A stretch of DNA of 64,000 nt, taken from assembly GCA_965222765.1 (NCBI GenBank), contig CBDCVG010000108.1, positions 186,001 to 250,000 on the forward strand, in the 5' to 3' direction. Under the pieces are notes generated by a model. It was not told where the DNA came from and ran no database searches. It saw nothing but the letters and a program-made list of their open reading frames with translations. Position 1 is the first letter of the stretch. Each line of letters starts with the position of its first letter. Origin of the DNA: Caldora sp965222765 (GTDB lineage: Bacteria; Cyanobacteriota; Cyanobacteriia; Cyanobacteriales; Coleofasciculaceae). A program made the position numbers and the translations under genes. Below, piece after piece: positions 56,288 through 64,000 of this stretch.

Positions 56288-58852
56288 ATGCGTATCTTAG
56301 ATATTACTGCTTCTACCTTAGCACTCCTTGCTTTACAAGAGTTAAACTACACTTCTCAAGATACTCCCAACTTGAAGCTTTTTACTAATAAAGTGCAAGC
56401 AAGTGATTTCTTTAATGAGGATGGTACTAATACACAACAGCAACAAGCAACTGCCACAAAGCAGCAGAGTCAAGCGATCGCACCTCCTGAAAGTATAGAT
56501 ATACCAACCTTTGCCTCAGTAGCTACAGTTGAGCAAAATACTCCAACAAGGGAGAAGGCATCTGATACTAGAATAGATAGTCAGGTCAAAGCTTCTGATA
56601 CCTCCACTGATATTTTTGCCCCCTATCTAGAGCAAATCCGAACGAGCTTACCACTAGGGTTAGTGATGCGCTTACCATCTTCGGTTTTGCTTAGCGATCG
56701 CCTCAATAGTCAAGACAAAAAATATTTTGTTCAAGTCTCTCCCTCAACCTCTAAAGCTAGTCTAACTGTTAGTGTCTTTAGTTGCCAAGAACAACGACTA
56801 TCTTGCCTAGTTGGTAGTTTTGCCGTAGCTGCCAATACTTCTGAACAGGTTAACCAAACATTTAAACAACATCAATCAGCAGGTACAGTAACTACCCTAA
56901 CTAATAATATTCAGGGATACTTATTAGAGAGTGAAAACCAAGAAGTATCTTCGACTTTTTCCTCCCTGATGTGGGAGCAGGATAACCAATTTTATACAAT
57001 TATGTTGCCTGTGAAACAACGCCAGAATTTGATTGATTTAGGATCTTCAATGGCTCAAGGGGTTCCTATTGCAAGTAGCACAACCTTGGGTGAAATCTCT
57101 TCTGAGCAGCCAAAAACTGAAACAGCACCAGAAGTTCAAAAAGAGACTCAAGAGTTTTTAGGGAACCGTCAACCTATCCTGACTACAGCAGAACACTTGC
57201 GACAAGGAGAAATCCTCACTAGTCTAGGTTACCGCCAATCATTTCCATCCGGCACACCCCGTCAGATTGGTCTGACAGGCCAACCTACTTTTGGGATTAC
57301 TTGGGGTATTACTGATGATTTAGAAATTACCCTAGATCTACAGACTGTTGATAATGGTGGTCCAGGTCGTCAGGGACTCTTTCGGGGAACTAGAATCAAC
57401 CCAGATGGTAGTGGTCCCAATTTCTTTCAGGAATTCACTTTTCAGGCAAAGCAAAAACTTTGGCAAAACCAAACAGGTAACCTCGCTTTGAGCGGTGTAG
57501 TTGGCATTTCTGAGGGAAATGCTGGACGTCCTTTTCGGTTTACTGATAGAAGAGATATTGTTGCCAGCGGACAGAATACTCAGGTGGTTCCTTCTCTGGA
57601 GTTACCTTTTACCATAACTGATAACCGTTGGCAGTTTACTTTCTCCCCTAAAGTTGCCTTCTTACCAGAAGATAATGCTTTGTATTTCAATACACTACCG
57701 ATTAACCAACCAGGTTCTTTTGGTACTACCTTTGGCTTAGCCGGAGGTATCAGTTATCGCCTCAGTCCCAGATTACTGTTATGGGGTGATGCCTTTGTTC
57801 CTTTCACAGGCAATAATACTATTGCTCGAAGCACAGGATTACCTGAAAAAACTGTTGCCTTTAATGCTGGTTTACGGTACTGGGTTAATCCTCGCTTAGC
57901 TACAGATTTATTTATTTCTAATACTTTAGGTAATACCGGCGCTCTATCGATAGTTGCGGATCAAGAATTCCCAGCTTTGGGGTTAGGTGTAACTTTTTTA
58001 CCAGGAGTTACTAGTGCTAATCGCCGATACCTCAAACATTTTGGTTCAACCCAGCAACCACCCCCTAGTACCCCTGCGGGATTTGTTTGGTTAGATGGTG
58101 GTACTGTTGCTAACCAACAACTACAATTGACCCTACAAGGAGGGGAACAGGGACTATTCACTGGTATTAAGTATGGACTACTAGATGATTTGGAAATTGG
58201 TACTTTTCTCAGTCTGGTTCCCGGTACGGTGGATGAGTCAGAGTTGGGAGTGAGTGGTAAGATTCGCTTTTTGCATCAAGCAGATGGTGATCCATTTACC
58301 TTGAGTGGTGCAGTGAGTGTGGCTCGCTCGAATAACGTATTGCTTAACCTAGTAACTAATAATCGCAATGAATTGGCTCGACGAGGCATAGAAAAGGGTG
58401 GGTTTGCTCTGACCAATGAACAAGCGGGAGAATTGTTAATTATTACCCTTTCTACTCCTATACATTATCAATTTGAGGGGGGAAGTGCTCTTTGGCTAAC
58501 CCCTACTGTGGGATTTGTACAACGTAATGGACTAGAAGTTGCTGGATTTAATTTGGGAGGTTCAGTTCCCCTAATCACAGATTTGGATGCGATCGCAGAG
58601 GTTGGTTTAGACTTAAGTGGTAAGGGTAATACCTTTATCGGCAACAACCGGGAGACGGTAATTCCCTGGAGTTTGGGCTTGCGCTGGTATCCAGCCTCAT
58701 TGTTGGGTATTTCCCAGACAAGTGCATTGTCTGATTTGCAGTTAGAAGTATACGCAACTAATCGCGTCGGTTCATCACCTTTTGGTAGTCTGAGAGTACG
58801 TGCGGATAATGATACGGCAATAGGTTTTGGTCTAGTTTTACCAATTAGGTAA
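56288..58852 (+). CDS. outer-membrane beta-barrel-like protein
   Basis: The 854 residues begin at ATG 56288 with a weak hydrophobic start (MRILDITASTLALLAL), then a Gln/Thr-rich linker and a domain with two cysteines (VFSCQEQRLSCLVG). From about residue 310 the chain has alternating-strand segments (GTPRQIGLTGQPTFGITWGITDDLEITLD, TGNLALSGVVGIS, LATDLFISN) and ends AIGFGLVLPIR, typical of a barrel. No family is recognised. A short frame at 56206 gives a better signal peptide in a different phase, so a 5' frameshift cannot be excluded. Confidence 0.72.
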   Translation: MRILDITASTLALLALQELNYTSQDTPNLKLFTNKVQASDFFNEDGTNTQQQQATATKQQSQAIAPPESIDIPTFASVATVEQNTPTREKASDTRIDSQVKASDTSTDIFAPYLEQIRTSLPLGLVMRLPSSVLLSDRLNSQDKKYFVQVSPSTSKASLTVSVFSCQEQRLSCLVGSFAVAANTSEQVNQTFKQHQSAGTVTTLTNNIQGYLLESENQEVSSTFSSLMWEQDNQFYTIMLPVKQRQNLIDLGSSMAQGVPIASSTTLGEISSEQPKTETAPEVQKETQEFLGNRQPILTTAEHLRQGEILTSLGYRQSFPSGTPRQIGLTGQPTFGITWGITDDLEITLDLQTVDNGGPGRQGLFRGTRINPDGSGPNFFQEFTFQAKQKLWQNQTGNLALSGVVGISEGNAGRPFRFTDRRDIVASGQNTQVVPSLELPFTITDNRWQFTFSPKVAFLPEDNALYFNTLPINQPGSFGTTFGLAGGISYRLSPRLLLWGDAFVPFTGNNTIARSTGLPEKTVAFNAGLRYWVNPRLATDLFISNTLGNTGALSIVADQEFPALGLGVTFLPGVTSANRRYLKHFGSTQQPPPSTPAGFVWLDGGTVANQQLQLTLQGGEQGLFTGIKYGLLDDLEIGTFLSLVPGTVDESELGVSGKIRFLHQADGDPFTLSGAVSVARSNNVLLNLVTNNRNELARRGIEKGGFALTNEQAGELLIITLSTPIHYQFEGGSALWLTPTVGFVQRNGLEVAGFNLGGSVPLITDLDAIAEVGLDLSGKGNTFIGNNRETVIPWSLGLRWYPASLLGISQTSALSDLQLEVYATNRVGSSPFGSLRVRADNDTAIGFGLVLPIR

Positions 58853-59978
58853 GGCCGATTTTCGGTTCTTGCTGCGTAGTGCAATGTATTCCTCCTCCTC
58901 CAGCTGCAATTGCATCGATATTAATTTGCACAATATCCCGGTTAGGAAACAGTTCTGCAAATACTTCTTTAGCACGGCTGTCAGCCTTGGAATCACCAAA
59001 TTCTGGTGCAATCACAGCGCCGTTAATGACGTAGAAGTTAATATATCCAGCAGCAAAATCATCTCTTGGGTAACCTGGTCTAATTTTTTGTGGTCCTTCG
59101 AGCACAATCACTTCTAATTGAGCCCCATCAGCATCAGTTGCTGACCTTAGAATGTCCAGGTGCTCTTTGGTAACTGCGTGATCAAAAGAATTCGGATCAG
59201 GATCAAACCCTGCGATTACAACACCAGGGTGGGCAAACCGTGCGTAGAAATCTGTATGACCATCAGTAATATCGTAACCAGCAATACCAGGAAGCCAAAT
59301 AATTTTTCGCAATCCTAATAAAGCTTTAAGCTCCGCCTCACAATCTGCTTTACTTAGCCCAGGGTTCCGATTGTTATTTAAGACACAGCTTTCAGTAATA
59401 ATAGCAGTGCCGCGACCATCTACTTCAATGCCACCCCCTTCTAACACGAGATCCGTATTAATTAGGGGCACTTTTGACTTTTGTGCAACAAAACCAGCTA
59501 CTTCAGCATCATCATCGAAATCCTGCTTTTCTCCCCAACCATTGAAGTTAAAATCAACACCTGCCTTGTTTCCATCCCGATTGACTACAAAAACAGGACC
59601 AGTATCCCTGATCCAGAGGTCATCTAAAGGACAAATGATCAACTCAACATCTGACCCACATTTTGCCCTAGCAATGTTATAGTCTTCCTCCCGAACCAAC
59701 ATTTTGACAGGTTCATACTTGGCAATGGTTTGGGCAATTGTGGCTAAATTGTCTTGTACCTTAGGAAGGAGTTTACGCCCCCAAATTCCTCTACTTGCTC
59801 CAAAAGCCATCCAGGTACATTGATGCGGCGCTGATTCATCAGGCATCAACCATGAAGCATCTGAGGTAGTTGAGAATTCGGTACTAGTTGCATCACAACC
59901 ATTAAGCATTTTTCCCATAAGAATCGAACCGGATACAGTAGCAATTAGCTGCAACAAGAAACGTCTTTCAATCATCAT
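58845..59978 (-). CDS. agmatine deiminase family protein with lipoprotein signal
   Basis: The 377 residues match the agmatine/peptidyl-arginine deiminase (guanidino-modifying) superfamily: LDDLWIRDTGPVFVVNRDG (Asp), VLEGGGIEVDGRGTAIIT (Glu), GYDITDGHTDFYARFA (His) and a C-terminal AAGGGGIHCTTQQEP with the nucleophilic Cys. Unusually, it begins MIERRFLLQLIATVSGSILMG and LNGC, a twin-arginine-like and lipobox-like signal, so it looks exported and lipidated. Agmatine deiminases are normally cytoplasmic. It converges with the 56288 gene, overlapping by 8 bases. Confidence 0.88.
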   Translation of the reverse strand: MMIERRFLLQLIATVSGSILMGKMLNGCDATSTEFSTTSDASWLMPDESAPHQCTWMAFGASRGIWGRKLLPKVQDNLATIAQTIAKYEPVKMLVREEDYNIARAKCGSDVELIICPLDDLWIRDTGPVFVVNRDGNKAGVDFNFNGWGEKQDFDDDAEVAGFVAQKSKVPLINTDLVLEGGGIEVDGRGTAIITESCVLNNNRNPGLSKADCEAELKALLGLRKIIWLPGIAGYDITDGHTDFYARFAHPGVVIAGFDPDPNSFDHAVTKEHLDILRSATDADGAQLEVIVLEGPQKIRPGYPRDDFAAGYINFYVINGAVIAPEFGDSKADSRAKEVFAELFPNRDIVQINIDAIAAGGGGIHCTTQQEPKIGLT

Positions 59979-59986
59979 CTATATTT

Positions 59987-60146
59987 AGGGTTTGCTGAAT
60001 AAGTCTGAAACAGTTTGGTGGCAAGAGGAGGGAACGGGGAACAGTTCCAGAGTGATTATCACTTGTTTGGTAAGCGGGATTTTCTTCAATTGTGCAAGGT
60101 TTTTGAGATTAAAGATACAATTTCCTTGGACTTATTCAGCAAAAAA
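59987..60146. mobile_element. rearranged MITE of the TTTGCTGAATAAGTC family
   Basis: TTTGCTGAATAAGTC at 59991-60005 and its exact reverse complement at 60129-60143 make the ends. Inside, GTGCAAGGTTTTTGAG resembles the left arm of MITE copy 2 and CAATTTCCTTGGA resembles the right arm of copy 1, so the inner stem is mismatched. The right terminus of the full elements (CAGCAAGCCCT) is replaced by an inverted left end. Confidence 0.7.
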
Positions 60147-61279
60147 AGAAGTGTCAGCCCTGTCTGGCATGGCTTTCGCAATCATCCAGCAAATCGAAAT
60201 AATTTTTTATCGATATATAGTGTTTTAGGGAAATGACAAAGAAAAAGTCCTCAACTAAGGAGTCAAAGACTTTCATCAAGGGTGTATGTATTAATATAAT
60301 TGTGACTTTTTTTTCCTTAAGTTATTGTTTAGTAACAGTAAAGATAGTGTAATGAATTGATGAAGTATTATTCTCTGGACAGCAAAAAATAAATGACAAT
60401 TTGTAGCTCAGTTAATTTTATTTTATCAAGCACTAATCCAATCATAAAAATTAACAATTGATAAACTGAAAATCAATATTGCCAGATCAACATATTTTGA
60501 AGCTGATTGTTCGATGGCTACACTATAATTTTATAATTGCTAAATTGACACTCCAGAAGAGAATTAACATAAGATAAATCCTGATTGAATATCCCTTTTA
60601 TAATTGAGTATGCCAAAGAAAAAAAACGATTGATTAAGACGAGTCATTGATAAAAAACAAATAAAGTGGCGTCATGATTGAATGATAAATAATCAACAAA
60701 AATATGACTTTAAGATTTTTCATACATGTCAATAATATTAATTTATGGCATTAAGCTAGCCAGGAGATATTCCAAACTAACTTGGTATACTACCATTGCA
60801 AATAAAGAGATAGTCAGGCTATACTTCATTAGTTATAAACTTCGCAAACTAACCAGAAATGAATTTAAGAGAATTAGTTTTACTATTTGGCACTATCGGT
60901 ATAATGATTTTCCTATTAGTGCAGGCACAATCAAGACTTGAAAAATGTAAAAATATCGGACAAAAGAATTTTCAATGTGTTTTACAATTATAAAAACTTA
61001 ATATTAAATATATCGAACTTGATATAAGTGTGGGCTTCCAGCTTCAATGACAGATGTCTTTCCACCTGATAAAAATAAAATTCCGTCCTTCTAGGGCGGA
61101 ATTTGAAACTCATTATTTTCGGTTACGATATCGGCTGATATCCCTGTTAACTTGTCTTAACGTCCTGGAATAATCTTCTGAGCTACCAGGGAAAATTGTT
61201 AAATATTCCTGACATAATGGCAGATTCCTGACATAATGGAATTGGGTTGCCAGATGCCAAGATCAATTGATCAGGGAGC
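60147..61279. other. AT-rich region without a recognisable gene
   Basis: This stretch of about 1.1 kb has no coding frame I can support; the longest (60726-60941, 71 residues) has no start context or family features. It contains a hairpin at 61078 and a direct repeat ATTCCTGACATAATGG at 61205-61220 and 61224-61239. It could hold a small RNA or be an eroded mobile element. Confidence 0.5.
61078..61104. terminator. hairpin in the AT-rich gap
   Basis: AAATTCCG TCC, TTCTA, GGG CGGAATTT forms a stem of about 11 pairs (one G-T). There is no long T-run after it and no gene before it on the plus strand. It could end transcription from the minus-strand 61280 gene or be an IS remnant. Confidence 0.4.
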
Positions 61280-61450
61280 TTAGTCTAGACGCAAGTAATC
61301 TGCTTCTGCTTCTAGCTTACGCACTAGTGTTTCGTTGCCATTGGCTCTAGCTAACTCTAGACGATGCTCCAAGCTTTTTTTGAGGCTATCCCGATGGGCA
61401 GCAGCAGCTTTTGTTACTTTTTTACGACGATTTTTGTTCACGGCAAACAT
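61280..61450 (-). CDS. small basic protein, possibly PirA-like
   Basis: The 56 residues start at the Met of MFAVNKNRRKKVTKAAAAH; a longer frame to 61516 has no support. The rest, SLKKSLEHRLELARANGNETLVRKLEAEADYL, is one long charged helix with the LEHRLEhARAxGxxxLhxxLExE pattern that I associate with PirA, the PII-interacting regulator of arginine synthesis in cyanobacteria. That link is from memory of the pattern and is not certain. Confidence 0.55.
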   Translation of the reverse strand: MFAVNKNRRKKVTKAAAAHRDSLKKSLEHRLELARANGNETLVRKLEAEADYLRLD

Positions 61451-61599
61451 TATTTTGTGTTGAATTAATCTAAACTCCCATTCCCTAAAATTAACATGAA
61501 CAAAGTGGGAAAGCACGAGAAAAAGTATTATTTGATACAGAAATTAATAAATATGAGGTATAAAGAGCAGAAGCATCCCATTTGGGCAAAGAAAGTAGT

Positions 61600-61648
61600 G
61601 GGAGCATCTTGCTCTGGAGGAATTACCCAAAGCGAGCAGGATGCTCCC
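61600..61648. repeat. palindromic repeat (GGGAGCATCTTGCTC)
   Basis: GGGAGCATCTTGCTC and GAGCAGGATGCTCCC are inverted repeats with one mismatch, 19 bases apart. It is related to the palindrome at 17227-17287 and lies upstream of the 61700 gene. Confidence 0.65.
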
Positions 61649-61699
61649 TAAAAATCAGAACAGTTGGTGGATAGTTGGCTGAATTAGCTTGATTGCAAG

Positions 61700-62495
61700 A
61701 TGCTAGAAAACAGGCTTGTTACTCTTCTAACCGATTTTGGCTTAAGCGATGTTTATGTGGGTGTGATGAAAGGAGTCATTACCCAAATAAACCCCAGGCT
61801 GAGGGTGGTAGATCTTACCCATCAAATTCCCCCCCAAAATATTACTGCAGCTAGGTTTAGCCTGATGAATGCCTATCCCTACTTCCCAAAAGGAACAGTG
61901 CATGTGGCTGTAGTAGATCCAGGAGTAGGAAGTCACCGAAGAGCGATCGCAATTCAGCTCGATTCTGGGTTCCTAGTCGGACCAGATAATGGTTTATTTA
62001 GCGGTGTCTTGAGTCAAACTAAGGTAATTGCTGTAGTTGAGCTGACTAATCCAGAATATTGGCAAACATCAGCACCTAGCCAAACTTTCCACGGTCGAGA
62101 TATCTTTGCACCTGTAGGAGCGCATCTTGCTAGTGGTGTACCCTTGAAACAGTTGGGAGAAACAATTGACCCCCACCACGTTGGCTCGGCTAGCACTTCC
62201 AGCAATGAACACAACAACTGCCGGTATAACTGGTTGTATCCAATATATTGATCACTTCGGCAACTTAATCACCAACATACCAGCTGCTGAGGTTCAGGGC
62301 CAAACTTGGTCGGTTGTTCTGGGGGAAAAAACTATCTCAGGTAGTCTAACCTACAGCGATCGCCAACTGGGAGAACTTGTGGCTCTAGTTGGTAGTCACG
62401 GTTGGGTGGAAATTGCTGTTAACGGTGGTAGTGCTCAGTCTCGATTACAACTGGATTGGGGAGCGACAGTAGAAGTCATAACAAATCTGGGTTAG
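61700..62495 (+). pseudogene. SAM hydroxide adenosyltransferase family protein (DUF62), one frameshift
   Basis: ATG 61700 gives LVTLLTDFGLSDVYVGVMKGVI, VVDLTHQIPPQNI, VHVAVVDPGVGSHRRAIAI, LVGPDNGLF and FHGRDIFAPVGAHLA, all hallmarks of the family that hydrolyses SAM to adenosine and methionine. Near 62172 five C are present (GACCCCCACC); four restore DPTTLARLALPA and the C-terminal YIDHFGNLITNIP. Joined length is about 265 residues, as expected. The indel sits in the only C-run of this region. Confidence 0.88.
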
Positions 62496-62735
62496 ACACC
62501 GGACGGATGAGGGATAGGGAGATGGGGGAGACAAGGAAACAAGGGAGAAATTCTCCATTCCCAAACAACAAATGACAAACAACAAATGACCAATAACCAA
62601 TAACAACCTTACCAATTGGCAGATTCAGTAGCTAAATTAGAGTATAGGGAGTACTTAGAGATTGTTCAGAGATGCTCTGAGCAAAAGGTTAAGCGTTACT
62701 AATATCTATCAATTAGGAGTCAACAAAAACCAATT

Positions 62736-63437
62736 ATGATTGCATCACCACAACAGTCTGATAGTACGAACACCAAAGATCCTACAGCCTCACCAGAAGT
62801 ATACCAAGGACAATTTGGCGAATTTACGATTACTCAGAGCGATCGCACTGGTGTTATTGTCTATCGCAGCAGTCTACTAATAGCAGCTTTGAGTTTTGCG
62901 ATCGGTAGTTGGCTGGTTTTAGCTGGGAGTACTAATTCCATTGCCATCAGGTTACTAACCCCCCTCTATACAGTATTTTGCATCGCCCTGGGGGTTAGCT
63001 TAGTTACCATTCATATTTATCTAGCTCCCTTGCATCGGCTACTGCAAGTCTTTTGGGGAGTTGGTTGCATTACAGCAATAGTGCTGGCATTCCAAAGTAG
63101 CGAACCTCTGGCTCTGTCTGTTTACCATCAACCGATGATGATTTTTGGCATCGGTTTTACCTTTGCTGCTTTGACAGGGATTTATTTTAAGGAAGCTTTT
63201 TGCTTCAACCGCTTTGAAACTAAGTTTTTGACTCCATTAGTACCCATCCTGTTACTCGGACACCTTACTAGTATTTTACCGATCGCTTGGGAGCAAGTTT
63301 TGTTAGGAATCTGGGCAGTTTTATTTACAGTGTTTGCTCTGCGTAAGCTAGTGCAAGCAATTCCAGACGACATTGGTGATAAGTCAGTTTTTACTTATCT
63401 GAAACAACAACGATCAGCTAGCGTCAGGGGATTGTAG
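62736..63437 (+). CDS. DUF2301 membrane protein
   Basis: The 233 residues have a polar N-terminus (GQFGEFTITQSDRTGVIVYR) and about six hydrophobic helices, including LLIAALSFAIGSWLVLAG, MMIFGIGFTFAALTGIYFKEAFCFNRFETKFLT and VLLGIWAVLFTVFALRKLVQAIPDD. This is the DUF2301 family found in cyanobacteria and plastids, of unknown function. ATG 62736 fits. The 235 bases upstream carry ACAAATG/ACAAACA-type short repeats only. Confidence 0.85.
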   Translation: MIASPQQSDSTNTKDPTASPEVYQGQFGEFTITQSDRTGVIVYRSSLLIAALSFAIGSWLVLAGSTNSIAIRLLTPLYTVFCIALGVSLVTIHIYLAPLHRLLQVFWGVGCITAIVLAFQSSEPLALSVYHQPMMIFGIGFTFAALTGIYFKEAFCFNRFETKFLTPLVPILLLGHLTSILPIAWEQVLLGIWAVLFTVFALRKLVQAIPDDIGDKSVFTYLKQQRSASVRGL

Positions 63438-63531
63438 ATTGGGTAATTTTAGATTTTAAATTGATGATATAAGAGGTTCAAAAAACTACTGTCAGGGGGG
63501 CTACTTTTACAGCAATTTTGAGATAATTGTT

Positions 63532-64000
63532 ATGGGGGGCTTAGGATTTTCGATTTACCTATTAGCAGGACTATTCCAGGTATTCCTGTTAGCTCAAGCA
63601 CTGTCAGAGTTAGCAGGAGTACATCGTAGTTTTTTGATTTCCTCAATGCCTTCTGAGTGGCCAATAGATTCCTTTGAATTGTTTGATCCCGCGATTGGGG
63701 AATTGATTCAAACCCAATGCCAAGAAGTCCCTTCTGGTATAGGTATTCCAGCGTTTCAGCCAGGAATAATCAAAGATGATGTGATGCGGATGCTTGGTGT
63801 CCCTAACAAAACTACAAGGGGTTATTGGCCGAATACCCTTGCTGTATCTTATGAGTTAATACCAGAACAGGTAAGCTTAGGTTTTTTGTTGACAAAAACT
63901 CTCAACGGATTCGCCAAACGGAAGCATCTTTTACTAGTGAGGTTGATACTGAGGTTATATTACTGACATTGAATGGAATGTTAGGCTGCCGGATAAATGA
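63532..64000 (+). pseudogene. membrane-anchored protein, frameshifted and cut by window end
   Basis: The frame starts at ATG 63532 with a hydrophobic segment (GFSIYLLAGLFQVFLLAQALSELAG). It runs to VSLGFLL near 63885, where six T (GGTTTTTTG) seem one short; with seven, GFFVDKNSQRIRQTEASFTSEVDTEVILLTLNGMLGC continues past the window. The text VMRMLGVPNKTTRGYWPNTLAVSYELIP suggests a periplasmic lipoprotein-like domain (SmpA/OmlA-like in pattern; not certain). Incomplete at the 3' side. Confidence 0.6.

Noticed and set aside
56206..56388. 60-residue frame with a signal-like segment upstream of the barrel protein
   Set aside because: It is out of phase with the 854-residue frame and has no independent support; kept only as a note on possible 5' frameshift.
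59915..59940. GAATCGAACCGGATAC, which resembles a tRNA T-arm
   Set aside because: It is inside the deiminase coding region (the signal peptide) and no acceptor stem or anticodon arm can be built around it.
60726..60941. 71-residue open frame in the AT-rich gap
   Set aside because: No ribosome-binding site, no recognisable domain, and a composition expected by chance in AT-rich DNA.

Overview
The window comes from a filamentous-type cyanobacterium. The evidence is the frequent octamer GCGATCGC (HIP1), tandem heptamer repeats beside genes, and cyanobacterial marker genes: ycf54, ycf46, DUF2301, a folD-crtE-DUF212 run, and the rpmH-rnpA-PH-yidC-KhpB-YceD order. No tRNA, rRNA or CRISPR array was seen.

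Layout. 1-7.6 kb is accessory: a NACHT-associated pentapeptide-repeat protein cut by the window edge, an exported leucine-rich-repeat protein, and a giant two-partner-secretion haemagglutinin split by a 5-base deletion, followed by nested small mobile elements. A canonical TnpB (7.6-9.1 kb) abuts aroE. 10-24 kb holds mostly housekeeping genes (pdxJ, ycf54, DUF212 PAP2, crtE, folD, ubiD), two glycosyltransferases, small cyanobacterial proteins, a kinase stub and a UPF0175 antitoxin whose toxin is truncated. At 24.2-26.4 kb an IS630 element sits between the remains of a phosphorylase-HTH gene and a CHAT protease gene. 26.5-32.2 kb is a clean minus-strand run ending in ycf46, YceD, KhpB, yidC, a PH protein, rnpA and rpmH. 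At 32.6-34 kb lies a second, non-canonical TnpB.

34-54 kb is a surface-glycan cluster: a Wzt-like ABC ATPase, two asparagine-synthase-type amidotransferases (one with a duplicated 3' end), three methyltransferases, a GT2 glycosyltransferase, two tandem paralogous membrane proteins, a transglutaminase-like exported protein, a UDP-sugar dehydrogenase and a UDP-glucuronate-4-epimerase-like enzyme. Together these could make, amidate, methylate and export a uronic-acid polymer (inference). Most genes here carry one or more single-base frameshifts, many at runs of one base, which is either cluster decay or draft-sequence error. 54-64 kb has an SLH protein, a beta-barrel protein, an exported agmatine-deiminase-like lipoprotein, an AT-rich 1.1 kb gap, a small PirA-like protein, and SAM hydroxide adenosyltransferase and DUF2301 genes.

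The most interesting signals are: a TnpB with no zinc finger and a displaced RuvC glutamate; a small mobile element whose internal hairpin differs between copies by compensatory base changes; the toxin-antitoxin and CHAT remnants; the tandem membrane-protein pair; and the clustered frameshifts.
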